27,510 bases of DNA from a virus. Positions 11,746-18,278 of the stretch are shown here, one piece after another. The notes under the pieces are model-generated. The model saw only the letters and a list, made by a program, of their open reading frames with translations, did no database searches and was not told the origin of the DNA. The stretch lies in IMG/VR virus record IMGVR_UViG_3300036830_000417, positions 1 to 27,510 of that record, one strand, 5' to 3'. How positions within the stretch are numbered: the stretch's first letter is position 1; the number at the start of each line of letters is the position of its first letter. The position numbers and the translations under genes are program-made.

Positions 11746-11778
11746 GCTGGTGGATTGGATGTCCACCAGCCTCTTTTT
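11746..11778 (+). terminator. Intrinsic terminator
   Basis: GCTGGTGGA (11746-11754) pairs perfectly with TCCACCAGC (11762-11770), then CTCTTTTT. Closes the two-gene unit. Confidence 0.85.
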
Positions 11779-11792
11779 GCCCACCGCAGAGT

Positions 11793-11810
11793 TGCATGAC
11801 GGGCATGAAC
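11793..11810 (+). repeat. Cassette-border repeat, copy 3
   Basis: TGCATGACGGGCATGAAC, identical to copy 1 over 18 bases, 14 bases after a terminator T-run, same orientation. Confidence 0.65.
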
Positions 11811-11858
11811 GAGATGAGAGGTATGGGTAAAAGTGGTCTAAATTGATAGCGATAGGGG

Positions 11859-11887
11859 TTGACATAGCGGTGTCACTGTGGTATCGA
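11859..11887 (+). promoter_or_regulatory. Promoter of the 63-aa and RHH genes
   Basis: TTGACA (11859-11864), 17 bases, TATCGA (11882-11887). TGACA/TGTCA (11860-11875) and TCGAT/ATCGA (11884-11898) inverted repeats flank the start region and may bind a regulator. Confidence 0.6.
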
Positions 11888-11933
11888 TTTCAGTATCGAC
11901 AAGTTAAGTAAAACAATCTGAAAGGATCACACA

Positions 11934-12125
11934 ATGGAAAATATCACAACAGTCAGCAACGACGAGCTTTTAGAGAAGTATCCTGCAATGCACCAACAGG
12001 CTAGCGAGACTCTTTGCACAGAAGAGAACTATCCAGCCGTTGAGAGCTGGCAAGTCGAGACTGATAGTCAGGGTAATGTTCAAGGCGTCTACGCCCCTAT
12101 CTTTGCGGATTGGTACCATGCATAG
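11934..12125 (+). CDS. Small acidic protein, 63 aa
   Basis: AAAGGA lies eight bases before the ATG. The protein is acidic with no motif I recognise (ends VYAPIFADWYHA). It overlaps the following ribbon-helix-helix gene by eight bases, as toxin-antitoxin pairs and phage regulator pairs often do, but no toxin feature is visible. Confidence 0.6.
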   Translation: MENITTVSNDELLEKYPAMHQQASETLCTEENYPAVESWQVETDSQGNVQGVYAPIFADWYHA

Positions 12126-12360
12126 AACACTCCGTCTGCCTGATGACATTCAGGCGAAAATCAAGAAGCTGGCTAAAGAGCATTGCCGCTCTGAAAACGG
12201 CGAAGTGGTCTACGCTTTGAGCCTCTACATCCAACGGTGTGAGGATGATGAAGCTAGCGAGCATGAGAACGACCTGGGTCCAGAGGAGATTGCTGCGGAA
12301 TGCGCAGTCCTCCATCCAGGTCTGACACATGAGGAATACGAGAAGTCTAAGAAGAAGTAA
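12118..12360 (+). CDS. Ribbon-helix-helix (Arc-like) DNA-binding protein
   Basis: The first 42 residues, MHRTLRLPDDIQAKIKKLAK then EHCRSENGEVVYALSLYIQ, fit the Arc/MetJ-type pattern: a beta strand (RTLRLP), helix A, the RS-x-N-x-E-V turn, and helix B. The acidic tail (ASEHENDLGPEEIAAECAV) is unassigned. The start at 12118 lies within the previous gene's last codons. Likely a dimeric repressor; the inverted repeats around 11860-11898 upstream are candidate targets, which would make the unit self-regulated. Confidence 0.7.
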   Translation: MHRTLRLPDDIQAKIKKLAKEHCRSENGEVVYALSLYIQRCEDDEASEHENDLGPEEIAAECAVLHPGLTHEEYEKSKKK

Positions 12361-12402
12361 GCAAGAGTTGTTCTTGCAGTCGAGAGCGAAAGGCGAAATA
12401 AG

Positions 12403-12588
12403 ATGGATATATCCCGTGAGCAAATGCTTGATGAAATTTGTGATCTCCTTATTAATTCCTCTTCCACAACGGAAGAGGAGAAAGAAAGCGATCGTAGTGC
12501 GAATAGAGCAATTTATTCGCGCTACTCAGACAAGGATCTGTCTGAGACCTACCGGAGGCTGAAAAGCCAGATTGAAATGGGAAGGTAA
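12403..12588 (+). CDS. Small hypothetical protein, 61 aa
   Basis: AAAGG lies about nine bases before the ATG. The product is helical with a Ser/Glu-rich middle (LLINSSSTTEEEKESDRSAN) and a C-terminal helix (SETYRRLKSQIEMG). No family is recognised. It lies in a rightward series from 11934 to 13201. Confidence 0.6.
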   Translation: MDISREQMLDEICDLLINSSSTTEEEKESDRSANRAIYSRYSDKDLSETYRRLKSQIEMGR

Positions 12589-12635
12589 ATTTCCTTCCTC
12601 CCTCTAGTCGAGAGAGGAGGGGGTTGCATACCCCC
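12580..12635 (+). other. Cluster of three hairpins before the zinc-ribbon gene
   Basis: GGAAGG/CCTTCC (12580-12598), an imperfect CCTCC-CTCT with AGAG-AGGAGG stem (about 12598-12620), and GGGGGT/ACCCCC (12619-12635) follow each other. The last ends one base before the AGAAAGG ribosome site of the gene at 12652. They may control translation or act as a weak terminator. Confidence 0.45.
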
Positions 12636-12651
12636 AGAAAGGCAAAAAATT

Positions 12652-12849
12652 ATGGCAGATATGATGGATTATTGCATCTCGTGTGGCCGTGATGCAGATG
12701 GGAAAAATGGCATCCAGTGTAAAAACTGTGATGCTATCGATGAAAAGTACAATAAAAATCAAAATGACCCGTCTCTTGTCGAGATGTGGTTAAAGAGAGA
12801 AGATGGCAGTCGAAAGTTGAAATTTTTCAAAAGAGAGAATTTTGAGTAG
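12652..12849 (+). CDS. Zinc-ribbon small protein, 65 aa
   Basis: Two Cys pairs (CISC at about residues 8-11 and CKNC at 23-26) in the first 26 residues form a zinc ribbon; a charged helical tail follows (LKREDGSRKLKFFKRENFE). AGAAAGG precedes the ATG by nine bases. A nucleic-acid- or protein-binding adaptor is likely. No specific family. Confidence 0.65.
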   Translation: MADMMDYCISCGRDADGKNGIQCKNCDAIDEKYNKNQNDPSLVEMWLKREDGSRKLKFFKRENFE

Positions 12850-12873
12850 TTCAGAAGTAAGAAAGGGTAAAAG

Positions 12874-13095
12874 ATGGATAAGTTCATAAAATCAGAAGCA
12901 GCAGTCATCATAGCAAAAAATGGGGTGGATAGCCCCAGTCTTCCGAATTGGATCACGGAAGAGCAAAAGGAGCAGTTTCGTAGTTTGTCAGATGAAGAGA
13001 GAAAATCCATCCTTCTGAAGGATGAAGCTAGTAGAGACGAATACGCTCATCTGATGGAAAATATATATGAAGAAAACGCAAAGGAAGGAAAGTAA
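12874..13095 (+). CDS. Small hypothetical protein, 73 aa
   Basis: AAAGGG lies about seven bases before the ATG. The protein is helical with LPNWITEEQKEQFRSLSDEE and an acidic end (YEENAKEGK). No motif recognised. The next tiny gene starts two bases after its stop. Confidence 0.6.
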   Translation: MDKFIKSEAAVIIAKNGVDSPSLPNWITEEQKEQFRSLSDEERKSILLKDEASRDEYAHLMENIYEENAKEGK

Positions 13096-13096
13096 A

Positions 13097-13201
13097 ATGT
13101 TGTTTTCATTAGGCACAGATGATCCAGAGATGAGAAGGATTAAAGAAATCCTCTATGGATATAATTCTCATCAATTGGAGCAAAAGCAGCAACAAAAGTA
13201 G
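13097..13201 (+). CDS. Tiny protein, 34 aa
   Basis: Starts MLFSLGTDDPEMRRIKEILY with GGAAGGAAAG just upstream, overlapping the previous gene's end. It ends in a Gln/Lys run (EQKQQQK). A 12-base tandem repeat, with AGCAACAAAAGT starting at 13189 and again at 13201, spans the stop; the second unit carries another in-frame stop. Codon use matches the neighbours. Probably a real peptide, though its size makes this uncertain. Confidence 0.4.
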   Translation: MLFSLGTDDPEMRRIKEILYGYNSHQLEQKQQQK

Positions 13202-13231
13202 CAACAAAAGTAGCCCACCACAACAACAATC

Positions 13232-13262
13232 AAGCCGCTTCCACAACGGACAGCGGCTTTTT
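13232..13262 (+). terminator. Intrinsic terminator
   Basis: AAGCCGCT (13232-13239) pairs with AGCGGCTT (13252-13259), followed by TTT. Ends the unit begun at 11859. Confidence 0.75.
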
Positions 13263-13284
13263 CATGTCCTCAACTAGCTCAACC

Positions 13285-13311
13285 TTTGTGAGTTTGCTAC
13301 TGTGCTATAAT
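13285..13311 (+). promoter_or_regulatory. Extended -10 promoter
   Basis: TGCTATAAT (13303-13311) is a perfect extended -10; the -35 (TTTGTG at 13285-13290) is weak. Reads into the 69-aa gene at 13357. Confidence 0.6.
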
Positions 13312-13356
13312 GACACACGTCGATACGTCATGATGAGTAACAAAGGAGAATGTTGT

Positions 13357-13566
13357 ATGCTGCGATCTTTCAACCGTTTCAACCAGCCGATGATACCCCC
13401 TTTTGTAGAGGACATAATCCGCAATCGGGTTAGCAAGAGAGCTGCATTCCTGTCAGGACAGATGAGTCTGCAGCTCGAGATCAGCAAGAGCCAGAGGCTG
13501 ATCGAGATAGAGAATCGATATCGCACTGATCAAATAAAGAAGGTTGAGCGCACAAGACGCCCATAG
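13357..13566 (+). CDS. Hypothetical helical protein, 69 aa
   Basis: AAAGGAG lies eight bases before the ATG; a longer frame to 13264 would include the promoter. The protein is basic and helical (VEDIIRNRVSKRAAFLSGQM, then LQLEISKSQRLIEIENRYRT). No family recognised. It is a one-gene unit with its own promoter and terminator. Confidence 0.6.
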   Translation: MLRSFNRFNQPMIPPFVEDIIRNRVSKRAAFLSGQMSLQLEISKSQRLIEIENRYRTDQIKKVERTRRP

Positions 13567-13585
13567 AGGCATGGAGGGAAGAGTG

Positions 13586-13612
13586 AGAAGGTCTGAATGG
13601 CCTTCTTTTTTT
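13586..13612 (+). terminator. Intrinsic terminator
   Basis: AGAAGG (13586-13591) pairs with CCTTCT (13601-13606), extended by two weaker pairs, and runs into seven T residues. Confidence 0.75.
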
Positions 13613-13640
13613 GTGCCTTGGGAAAAGGTCCCAAAACTAC

Positions 13641-13669
13641 TTGACAATTCTACACATGTAGAATATAAT
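13641..13669 (+). promoter_or_regulatory. Perfect consensus promoter with operator in spacer
   Basis: TTGACA (13641-13646), exactly 17 bases, TATAAT (13664-13669). The spacer is filled by an inverted repeat, ATTCTACA-CA-TGTAGAAT (13647-13664), so a dimeric repressor there would shut it fully. This is the strongest promoter in the window. Confidence 0.85.
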
Positions 13670-13728
13670 TAAGACAGTTGAGAGAGCAATAAGCTTTCCA
13701 AGAAATAAACAGAAAAGAGAACAAGAAA

Positions 13729-13944
13729 ATGATTAATCACGAAGTTTCAATTATCGGTTTTGACGGCGACATCAACGAGGTAAATGCAGCTCTAGTAAAT
13801 GCTGGTATTCAGACCAATCCAGAGGAAGCAGAGTCCCAGAGCAAAGAGTCCTCGGTATTTGTGAGTCCTGATCAGATCGGTCAGGCTGTCCAGGTCATTA
13901 ACGGTCTTGGATATGAGACGGACGAAGATGAAGACTCTGAGTGA
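13729..13944 (+). CDS. Small acidic protein, 71 aa
   Basis: First gene after the consensus promoter, about 50 bases of leader. It reads as a small alpha/beta protein (HEVSIIGFDGDINEVNAALV, then SVFVSPDQIGQAVQVINGLG) with an acidic tail (YETDEDEDSE). The ribosome site is weak (AGAAAAGAGA). The tail overlaps the next gene's start. Family unknown; possible DNA-mimic character from the acidic end is only a guess. Confidence 0.6.
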   Translation: MINHEVSIIGFDGDINEVNAALVNAGIQTNPEEAESQSKESSVFVSPDQIGQAVQVINGLGYETDEDEDSE

Positions 13945-14128
13945 GGTTGCAGCAGAGCACGGGCTCAAGGTTCGTGGCTCTGCTCTACAGAAAGCAGTGA
14001 ACGCTGGTGTGTTCGGTGAGTCTGCTCGCAAGTCTGGGAAGATCTGGCTTATCGATGATGAGTCAGAAGCTTTCCAGAAGTGGCTAGAGGCTCACTGGAA
14101 ACATCACAGGACAGAAGCAAATGGGTAA
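13928..14128 (+). CDS. Small HTH (excisionase-like) protein, 66 aa
   Basis: Begins MKTLSEVAAEHGLKVRGSAL inside the previous gene's last codons; earlier in-frame starts (13907 TTG, 13913 ATG) are possible. The pattern T-L-S-E-V-A-A-E-H-G then ALQKAVNAGVFGESARKSGK and IWLIDD fits a helix-turn-helix with a wing, as in excisionase-like regulators. Likely DNA-binding, possibly acting at the palindrome in its own promoter. Confidence 0.6.
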   Translation: MKTLSEVAAEHGLKVRGSALQKAVNAGVFGESARKSGKIWLIDDESEAFQKWLEAHWKHHRTEANG

Positions 14129-14435
14129 AATATGTAGAATATGCGGAGATGAGGAGACTCTTCAGTCTCCTTTTCCTGTTGATGCTGGTAGGTTATGCAA
14201 GGCATGTGAAGCTAAACGCAAAGCGGAGTGGTATCAGAAGAATAAAGAGAGGATCAACAAGAACAAGAAATGGGTAAAAAAATCTCCTGAAAAAGAGAAA
14301 GAGCATAAGAAGAGATATCGCGAAAAGAATGCCGACAAGATTAAAGCATATAATCATCAGTGGTATCTCGATAATGCGGAAAGACAAAAGGAGCGTGCCC
14401 GTCGGAGATATAGCGAAAAGAAGAGTCCTGGGTAA
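14121..14435 (+). CDS. Zinc-finger and basic-repeat protein, 104 aa
   Basis: Starts within the previous gene's end. C-R-I-C and C-K-A-C in the first 30 residues form a zinc finger; then repeated basic motifs follow: WYQKNKERINKNKK, RYREKNADKIKAYN, WYLDNAERQKERAR. Phage proteins with such an N-terminal zinc knuckle and W/Y-x-x-K-N repeats are common, and some relate to endonuclease VII or HNH enzymes, but no catalytic residues are visible here. Probably binds DNA or RNA. It is the last gene before the convergent terminator. Confidence 0.7.
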   Translation: MGKICRICGDEETLQSPFPVDAGRLCKACEAKRKAEWYQKNKERINKNKKWVKKSPEKEKEHKKRYREKNADKIKAYNHQWYLDNAERQKERARRRYSEKKSPG

Positions 14436-14454
14436 ATCTCAGGACTCTATTTTA
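14422..14454. terminator. Bidirectional terminator between early and late regions
   Basis: AGAGTCCTG (14422-14430) pairs perfectly with CAGGACTCT (14440-14448), followed by ATTTTA on the plus strand. On the minus strand it is followed by TCTTTTC. It overlaps the stop codons of both convergent genes. Confidence 0.75.
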
Positions 14455-14773
14455 TCGTCACTGCCATCGAAAACTGAATGACCTTGGCTATGTAGATCGA
14501 GCCCAGGAAAAGCAGCGTGATGAAGCCTGCCACGATGAAAGCACGTCCGATCATCTTCTCAATATCGAGCCCCTTCCACCACGGTTGTCTGTCCCAGGAC
14601 GGTGGATAGTCAGGCTTGGGAATTTGAGGGAGGGAGTTCTGCCAGCCATACGTGCCGCTATAGCTACTCTGCTTTGGCATAGCAGGCAACTCGCGTATAG
14701 TATCCAGGCTGTGGAACTCACTCTCATATTGAGGATCGAGACGTGGCTGTCTGAATTGCGTAGTGTGCTGCAT
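14447..14773 (-). CDS. Membrane-tail protein at late operon end, 108 aa
   Basis: The ATG at 14773 is used; a TTG at 14806 would add 11 residues, and neither has a clear ribosome site. The first 75 residues are Pro-, Gln- and aromatic-rich and probably unfolded (PQIPKPDYPPSWDRQPWW). One membrane helix follows (IVAGFITLLFLGSIYIAKV, about 80-100). The C-terminal anchor and position at the end of the lysis genes suggest a spanin-, holin- or exclusion-type role, inferred from context. Confidence 0.6.
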   Translation of the reverse strand: MQHTTQFRQPRLDPQYESEFHSLDTIRELPAMPKQSSYSGTYGWQNSLPQIPKPDYPPSWDRQPWWKGLDIEKMIGRAFIVAGFITLLFLGSIYIAKVIQFSMAVTIK

Positions 14774-14880
14774 GGCATTGCTCGCTTTATAAAGTAGGAG
14801 TGCCAATCCGCGATGAAATTATACAAGGCAACATGGCCTGGATGTCTCAAGCAGGTCATGCAGCGGACTGGCATACCTCA

Positions 14881-14910
14881 ATTCTACCTGACAAGCATAC
14901 TTGTGGTCAA
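14881..14910 (-). promoter_or_regulatory. Possible internal leftward promoter
   Basis: Minus strand: TTGACC (14910-14905), 18 bases, TAGAAT (14886-14881), directly after the stop of the 59-aa membrane gene. It could drive the last late gene. Confidence 0.35.
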
Positions 14911-14911
14911 G

Positions 14912-15091
14912 CTAGCTTTTCGATTGGGCAGGCGACGGTATCCACAAGCCAAGCAAGCCTGTAATAATGCTGAATGCGAGTGCATCAATGGGTCCATTAT
15001 CACGGAATGTATAGACCAGAAATCCCGCTAATATGAGAAATGCTACGGTGACGACACCTAGAATGATAGCGTGCAAATTGTCGTTGTTCAT
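14912..15091 (-). CDS. Small two-helix membrane protein, holin candidate, 59 aa
   Basis: ATG overlaps the upstream stop (ATGA) and GAGGAG lies just upstream, so it is a coupled gene. Starts MNNDNLHAIILGVVTVAFLI; helix one spans about residues 8-28, helix two about 34-51, with a short polar tail (PAQSKS). Two-helix proteins of this size in a lysis region, beside an XhlA-like protein and an endolysin, are typical class II holins or antiholins. The functional call rests on context. Confidence 0.6.
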   Translation of the reverse strand: MNNDNLHAIILGVVTVAFLILAGFLVYTFRDNGPIDALAFSIITGLLGLWIPSPAQSKS

Positions 15092-15393
15092 GATGATTGC
15101 TCCTCTTTCTTATAAAAGCCGACTCTCTCAAGTACGATCTTCCAATACATAGCTGACTGCGATGTGCTGAATACGACGTGCGATATGCCTATGAGAGAAA
15201 ATAGGCGTGAAAACATGGTACTAAATGCTTGGCTGAAAACGGCACTCATAACCCATGCTCCTGCGAAAGACACGGCAAACATGCATACAACAATCACAGC
15301 AGCTTTATACTTTGTACTGTTATACAGTTGCGGTACAAGTATCCCTGCTAAACAGAATATGAGAGGGATAATATCTACTACAGTAAGCGTCAA
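15088..15393 (-). CDS. Multi-helix membrane protein, holin candidate, 101 aa
   Basis: Initiates at TTG (MTLTVVDIIPLIFCLAGILV), fixed by AAAGGAGG eight bases upstream; an in-frame ATG at 15432 lacks a ribosome site. Three or four hydrophobic helices: about 4-22, 30-55, and a weaker pair near 60-85, then a charged tail (GFYKKEEQSS). Together with the next 59-aa protein it may form a holin/antiholin pair. The overlap favours joint expression. Confidence 0.6.
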   Translation of the reverse strand: MTLTVVDIIPLIFCLAGILVPQLYNSTKYKAAVIVVCMFAVSFAGAWVMSAVFSQAFSTMFSRLFSLIGISHVVFSTSQSAMYWKIVLERVGFYKKEEQSS

Positions 15394-15406
15394 GAACTCA
15401 CCTCCT

Positions 15407-15700
15407 TTACTTTGGTAGAAAATGCTGAGCAAAGTTCAAAAGAAGCGTTGTACCAATAATACCCGCGCCCCACTTGATCATGGTCATGCTTTGACCCATC
15501 GTTGCAAGCGTTTTTGTCAGTTCAAGCTCCTTTGCGGCATCATCTTTACCTTTCTCCTTTAGTGCCTCTTCTTGGATGTCAGCACGTCGTATTTGTACTT
15601 TTAGCATCTCTTCTATCCGTATTTGCGACTTTACTAGTTCATCAAGTATTTGTTCATGCTTGTCCACTCTTGGATCTCTTCCGCTGTTGTGCGCATCCAT
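15407..15700 (-). CDS. XhlA-like coiled-coil membrane protein, 97 aa
   Basis: Residues 12-75 are a charged coiled coil (VDKHEQILDELVKSQIRIEE and KDDAAKELELTKTLATMG), and residues 76-94 a single C-terminal membrane helix (IKWGAGIIGTTLLLNFAQHF). This matches the layout and size of the phage haemolysin XhlA family, which helps the endolysin reach the cell wall. Located between the endolysin and the holin candidates, which supports the call. GGAGG lies 12 bases before the ATG, a little far. Confidence 0.7.
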   Translation of the reverse strand: MDAHNSGRDPRVDKHEQILDELVKSQIRIEEMLKVQIRRADIQEEALKEKGKDDAAKELELTKTLATMGQSMTMIKWGAGIIGTTLLLNFAQHFLPK

Positions 15701-15727
15701 ACATGTCTCAAGCCTCCTGCTATACGT

Positions 15728-16765
15728 TTACGATAAATCTTTGATGGCTTGGGCGATTTGGGCTTTCAGCTCTGCATTCTCAGCCACAAGAGCGGCTGGT
15801 TGCAGAGCGGCTAGTGCCTCTTGCAGATCTGCTACCTGCGCGACTAAGAGAGCGTGCTGTTGCTGGTACCAGTACAGCTCTTGACCCAGCCAAGTCTTGT
15901 AGAGCCCGAGTGTTGCGCAGCCTGCTAGACGATCCCAGCGAAACTCTTGTGCAGGTCCCGCTCCAAGCGATGGGTGGGATTGCTCGACAGGATCGGCATG
16001 ATATTCAGCCCTCATTGGCCAATTGGCGGGCTCCCATGGCGGGCTCGAGTTGAGCACTTTGTCTCGAAATCCAAGTACAACAGGAATGCCATTAGGCGCT
16101 TTGAGTGTATGGCCATCGTCAGACCAGCCGGCCGGGACTTGTGGTGTTTGTGGCATAGGTATTGTTCCTCCTAGAAAAATGTTGGCATCGACGATCCCGG
16201 GGATCCCGGGGATAGTTGCTCTGTCCGTGTACTGTACGAACTCATACGACGTCCATGGTGGTGGGCAAGCAGGTCGCTCGTCTGGTGTAAATTGCCAGTT
16301 GGCCAACCAGAGCGGATACTTTGCGAGGCGTGCATCAGAGAGCCTTTCCCGAATGTAGGCAGAACTGGCATAGAGTCCTGGTAGCTTTCCACTATAGTTA
16401 GCCTCTTGCTGTGCCAGCCATTCGTACGCCCATTCAGCAGTCGCTTGTGGTGCGCCTTCCTCAAAGTCCAAGATGAGTATGTCCTGAGTTCGAACATTGC
16501 CCACCACTTGCTTTTGCCAGTTGGCTTCTGCAAACGCATAATTGATTTCTGGATAGCTGTAATGGTAAAAAATGATTTGGTCAATGCTTGCAGCGAGAGC
16601 ACCTGCACGGTATGCTGCAAAGTGTTGGTCCGTATAGCCCACTCCGTATGAAGAGCGCATGGCTACACGGCTCACACCATCGCCCTGTGCTGACCATTGC
16701 TTGTATGCCTGCCAATCTATGGCTGTGGGCTGCCACTGGCTTATGTCTACAAATTGCGCTACCAT
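15728..16765 (-). CDS. GH25 muramidase endolysin with C-terminal coil
   Basis: The ATG at 16765 follows TAGGAGG by five bases; a longer frame lacks a ribosome site. GH25 (Chalaropsis-type lysozyme) features in order: FVDISQW with D7, YHYS near 67-70, ILDFEEG with D100-x-E102 (catalytic pair), GLYAS, PLWLANWQFT, and a barrel-closing YTDRATIPGIPGIVDANIF. The enzyme cuts the MurNAc-GlcNAc bond of peptidoglycan. A linker and a C-terminal helical region (LLVAQVADLQEALAALQPAA) follow, probably for oligomerisation or wall binding. No signal peptide, so a holin should export it, consistent with its neighbours. Confidence 0.9.
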   Translation of the reverse strand: MVAQFVDISQWQPTAIDWQAYKQWSAQGDGVSRVAMRSSYGVGYTDQHFAAYRAGALAASIDQIIFYHYSYPEINYAFAEANWQKQVVGNVRTQDILILDFEEGAPQATAEWAYEWLAQQEANYSGKLPGLYASSAYIRERLSDARLAKYPLWLANWQFTPDERPACPPPWTSYEFVQYTDRATIPGIPGIVDANIFLGGTIPMPQTPQVPAGWSDDGHTLKAPNGIPVVLGFRDKVLNSSPPWEPANWPMRAEYHADPVEQSHPSLGAGPAQEFRWDRLAGCATLGLYKTWLGQELYWYQQQHALLVAQVADLQEALAALQPAALVAENAELKAQIAQAIKDLS

Positions 16766-16773
16766 GAGACCTC

Positions 16774-17235
16774 CTATACCGCTTGAAAGTCGCTTGTGAG
16801 CAGTGTAGACCCGTCCTCGCACACGAAAAGGTAGCACTCTTCTTTTACTAAATGAGCCTCTTGTAGCGCCTTTTCGAGCCCAGGCAGGTCTGCATGCAAC
16901 TCAAGAAAAGCGTTCGCACTGACTGCCAATTGACGCTTGTCTCGCTTCCATCCAATACAGTGCATTGTTGATAGTTTTTGCTCGTTAGAGGCCGTATCCA
17001 TCTCGATCTTGCGCCTCCTGAAAAAGACAGGCTCAGCACCGTCTGGGACAGTAACATTGTGAGCAGGCCACCCGTCTGCTTGATGAAGCCGAACATACTT
17101 CACTTGTGAGCTATCTATCTCAGCCCACCCGCGTCCGTCTGGTTTCTCATCATCAAACTCAGGCACAATCACGCCGCTGTGGTATTCCACACTCCACGTG
17201 TATATGTCTTGTGCAGGTTTTACTTCAATTATCAT
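16774..17235 (-). CDS. Hypothetical late protein, 153 aa
   Basis: AAGAGG lies five bases before the ATG. The protein begins MIIEVKPAQDIYTWSVEYHS and is mixed alpha/beta with several Trp and Asp. A Cys and His around residues 91-93 (TMHCIGWKRDK) could be structural. It sits between a virion-type beta protein and the endolysin. A baseplate, fibre or chaperone role is possible; family not recognised. Confidence 0.65.
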   Translation of the reverse strand: MIIEVKPAQDIYTWSVEYHSGVIVPEFDDEKPDGRGWAEIDSSQVKYVRLHQADGWPAHNVTVPDGAEPVFFRRRKIEMDTASNEQKLSTMHCIGWKRDKRQLAVSANAFLELHADLPGLEKALQEAHLVKEECYLFVCEDGSTLLTSDFQAV

Positions 17236-17244
17236 ATTTACCTC

Positions 17245-17766
17245 TTAAGCTTCATCGTACTGTATAATCACGTTTGGAAGTGATATTGCGCTGCCAGCAC
17301 CACCGACATACGAAAAGTCTGTTCCGAGCACACATACCGCCATTGACCCGTTAGGGCCCGATCCTGATGTTGCTACGCTCGTATTGTCATACTGTGCAGG
17401 CGATGTGGTCATGAGTGTGTAACCTGCAGGTGTGGCACCGTTCGATCCTGAGCTTGACGGTCTGTTGCCACTAGCCGCTTGTGCATAGGATGCCACCGCT
17501 ACTGCTTTCCAGAAGAGCTGCAAGCCAGTAGAAGGCGAGCTGCCCATGTAGATGTTTCTATTTGTGATAGCCGTCGTACCTGTGACCGTAACGGCTAGCA
17601 CAAGGTTCTTGATCCAACTGAAAACGGTTCCTGTAGCAGTTGGGACGGTTATAGGTGTCGTGCTCGTCGCCGAATCCGCGAGATTATATTTGCATCCACC
17701 TTCCACATTTGCCCATGATACGCTAGATCCTGTGCCTATTTGTCCCTGACAAGTTGCAGCAGACAT
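17245..17766 (-). CDS. Beta-rich virion protein, 173 aa
   Basis: ATG at 17766 is placed by AAAGGAG; a longer frame to 17844 has no ribosome site. It is Ser-, Thr-, Gly- and Ala-rich (SSPSTGLQLFWKAVAVASYA, GNRPSSSGSNGATPAGYTL), typical of tail fibre and decoration proteins with jelly-roll folds. No enzymatic motif. It follows the split repeat fibre and probably belongs to the receptor-binding or virion-surface set. Confidence 0.7.
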   Translation of the reverse strand: MSAATCQGQIGTGSSVSWANVEGGCKYNLADSATSTTPITVPTATGTVFSWIKNLVLAVTVTGTTAITNRNIYMGSSPSTGLQLFWKAVAVASYAQAASGNRPSSSGSNGATPAGYTLMTTSPAQYDNTSVATSGSGPNGSMAVCVLGTDFSYVGGAGSAISLPNVIIQYDEA

Positions 17767-17780
17767 AAGATGTATCTCCT

Positions 17781-18278
17781 TTATTTTCCAACTAATGACA
17801 ATGAATAAATCCAACCAGGACTTGATGAACCACCAATGACCCATCTCACCCTGACAGTTCCTGCAAAGCTTGCAGCAGATCCAAGACCAGCTCCCGTTGA
17901 GGCACTCTTGACCATTGGTGCTGTCGAAATGCTCGTACTATCGTAAATGGGATAGTACACACCGTCTGTGCCCAATCTTTCGATATAGAACTGTATTGTT
18001 GGTGATGTGCCCTGTTTGCTGGTGATGTTGATATCAAGCGATATTTCTCCAAGATAGCCAACCGTCAAGGGTCCGCTATTGCCGCTCGCTGTGATCAATT
18101 GCGACTGCTGTACATAGATCAGTTGCGCATTTACGACGGCTACGGGTGCTGCACTGGCAAGCGATGCTGATGAAAAGATGGTACGTGATTGCCTTTGCAG
18201 CAAAGCGACTGAGCTAGGGATGACACGGGATGATCCGAGTGATACTGAGCTTGGAATGGTCCTCTTGTTTGTCTGCAA
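17781..18278 (-). CDS. C-terminal part of frameshifted repeat fibre
   Basis: The first visible codon (TTG at 18278) has no ribosome site, and the frame is open upstream, continuing the 14-residue repeats of the gene at 18326-19360 in the other frame. So it is the 3' portion of one split gene. Residues 5-43 are repeat units (KRTIPSSVSL, RVIPSSVALLQ), and about 50-165 form a beta module: IYVQQSQLITASGNSGPL, DINITSKQGTSPTIQFYIER, and GWIYSLSLVGK. That module recurs in the protein at 21085-21438 and inside the 1520-aa hub. A missing T near 18331 would restore fusion. It is expressed only if frameshifting or correction occurs, or if the deletion is an assembly error. Confidence 0.65.
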   Translation of the reverse strand: MQTNKRTIPSSVSLGSSRVIPSSVALLQRQSRTIFSSASLASAAPVAVVNAQLIYVQQSQLITASGNSGPLTVGYLGEISLDINITSKQGTSPTIQFYIERLGTDGVYYPIYDSTSISTAPMVKSASTGAGLGSAASFAGTVRVRWVIGGSSSPGWIYSLSLVGK

